Below, one piece after another: positions 6,194-6,685 of a stretch of 6,685 bases of DNA (positions are counted from its first letter, which is position 1; each line of letters begins with the position of its first letter). The translations under genes and the position numbers were made by a program. The stretch spans positions 1 to 6,685 of the forward strand of contig JAQXMV010000116.1 in NCBI GenBank assembly GCA_029013165.1, in the 5' to 3' direction. The notes under the pieces are model-generated. The model had not been told where the DNA came from. It made no database searches and saw only the letters and a list, made by a program, of their open reading frames with translations. The DNA comes from Oscillospiraceae bacterium. GTDB taxonomy: Bacteria > Bacillota > Clostridia > Oscillospirales > Acutalibacteraceae.

Positions 6194-6685
6194 TTATTGT
6201 ATTCGGCCGAACTGTTTTTCCAGCTCATATTTTGACAGCTCGATCATCACCGGTCTGCCGTGAGGGCAATACCGGACGCTGTCGTCGTAAAGCACCTGTT
6301 CCGCCAGTGCTTTCATCTCCGCCGTGGAGTTTTTAAAGCCGGCCTTGATGGCGGCCTTACAGGCGGCGGTGTGGTGTATGCGGTCAATTTTTTCCGACTC
6401 CACATCGGTCTTATTTTCCGCAAGATAGGAGGCGATTTCGATCACCGTGTCCTCGACACAGTCCCCGTCAATGAGCATGGGGCTTTCCCTGACAAGCACC
6501 GAACCGGCGCCGAAATCCTCGATGAGATAACCGGCAGAACGGAAAACCTCAAGATTTTCCAGCACAATGCTGTATTCGTTTTTATTGAGAACGACTCTCA
6601 CAGGCGTCAGAAGCACCTGCGAAGCGATGTTTTCTTTTGCGGCTTTCTTCATTTTGTTATAGATGATTCTCTCGTGAGCCGCGTG
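6194..6685 (-). CDS. mutL: DNA mismatch repair protein MutL, C-terminal endonuclease/dimerisation part (5' end cut by window edge)
   Basis: MutL couples mismatch recognition by MutS to strand incision. Only the last 163 residues are present; the reading frame is open to the right edge, and full proteins are usually above 600 residues, so the ATPase domain lies outside. The fragment opens with HAAHERIIYN, the end of the metal-binding DQHA(X)2E(X)4E motif of endonuclease-type MutL, with Asn in place of the last Glu. QVLLTP, about residues 23-28 of the fragment, matches the sliding-clamp-binding motif form (QEMIVP in B. subtilis, as I recall). Further endonuclease-domain blocks are ACKAAIKAG, CPHGRPV and the C-terminal KQFGRIQ, corresponding to FxR. 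Presence of these motifs indicates a methyl-independent MutL with intrinsic nicking activity. The gene stops 15 nt before miaA. Confidence 0.95.
   Translation of the reverse strand, partial: HAAHERIIYNKMKKAAKENIASQVLLTPVRVVLNKNEYSIVLENLEVFRSAGYLIEDFGAGSVLVRESPMLIDGDCVEDTVIEIASYLAENKTDVESEKIDRIHHTAACKAAIKAGFKNSTAEMKALAEQVLYDDSVRYCPHGRPVMIELSKYELEKQFGRIQ

Overview
The window is a compact, one-directional gene run from a Gram-positive-type bacterium, most likely a member of the Clostridia (Bacillota). This rests on the gene content (SepF, a DivIVA-like coiled-coil protein, a YlmE-type PLP protein and an endonuclease-type MutL), on strong AGGAG-type ribosome binding sites, and on base composition that looks roughly balanced by eye. 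An assignment near Oscillospiraceae/Ruminococcaceae is only a guess. All eight genes lie on the minus strand, so transcription runs from the right edge to the left edge.

In transcription order the genes are: the C-terminal part of mutL (cut by the right edge), miaA, a single-pass HlyD-like membrane-fusion protein, yggS/ylmE, sepF, a divIVA-like gene with a long acidic tail, lspA, and a 5' portion of an rluD-family gene (cut by the left edge). Adjacent genes are separated by 41 nt or less or overlap: mutL-miaA 15 nt gap, miaA/HlyD-like 11 nt overlap, HlyD-like/yggS 20 nt overlap, yggS-sepF 15 nt gap, sepF-divIVA 41 nt gap, divIVA-lspA 27 nt gap, lspA/rluD 8 nt overlap. There is no room for intergenic promoters or terminators of normal size, so this reads as a segment of one long operon whose promoter is outside the window. 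No stretch over 50 nt lacks a gene. I see no RNA genes, mobile elements or CRISPR.

Functionally the run joins DNA repair (MutL), tRNA modification (MiaA), PLP homeostasis (YggS), division (SepF, DivIVA-like), lipoprotein maturation (LspA) and rRNA pseudouridylation (RluD family). The centre is a shortened form of the Bacillus ylmE-sepF-ylmG-ylmH-divIVA division cluster: ylmG and ylmH are absent from between sepF and divIVA. The least conventional parts are the DivIVA-like protein, with an atypical membrane-binding N-terminus and a Pro/Asp repeat tail, and the HlyD-like adaptor, which has no transporter gene beside it in the window. No wholly new system is evident. These two proteins are the best candidates for undescribed division-linked functions.
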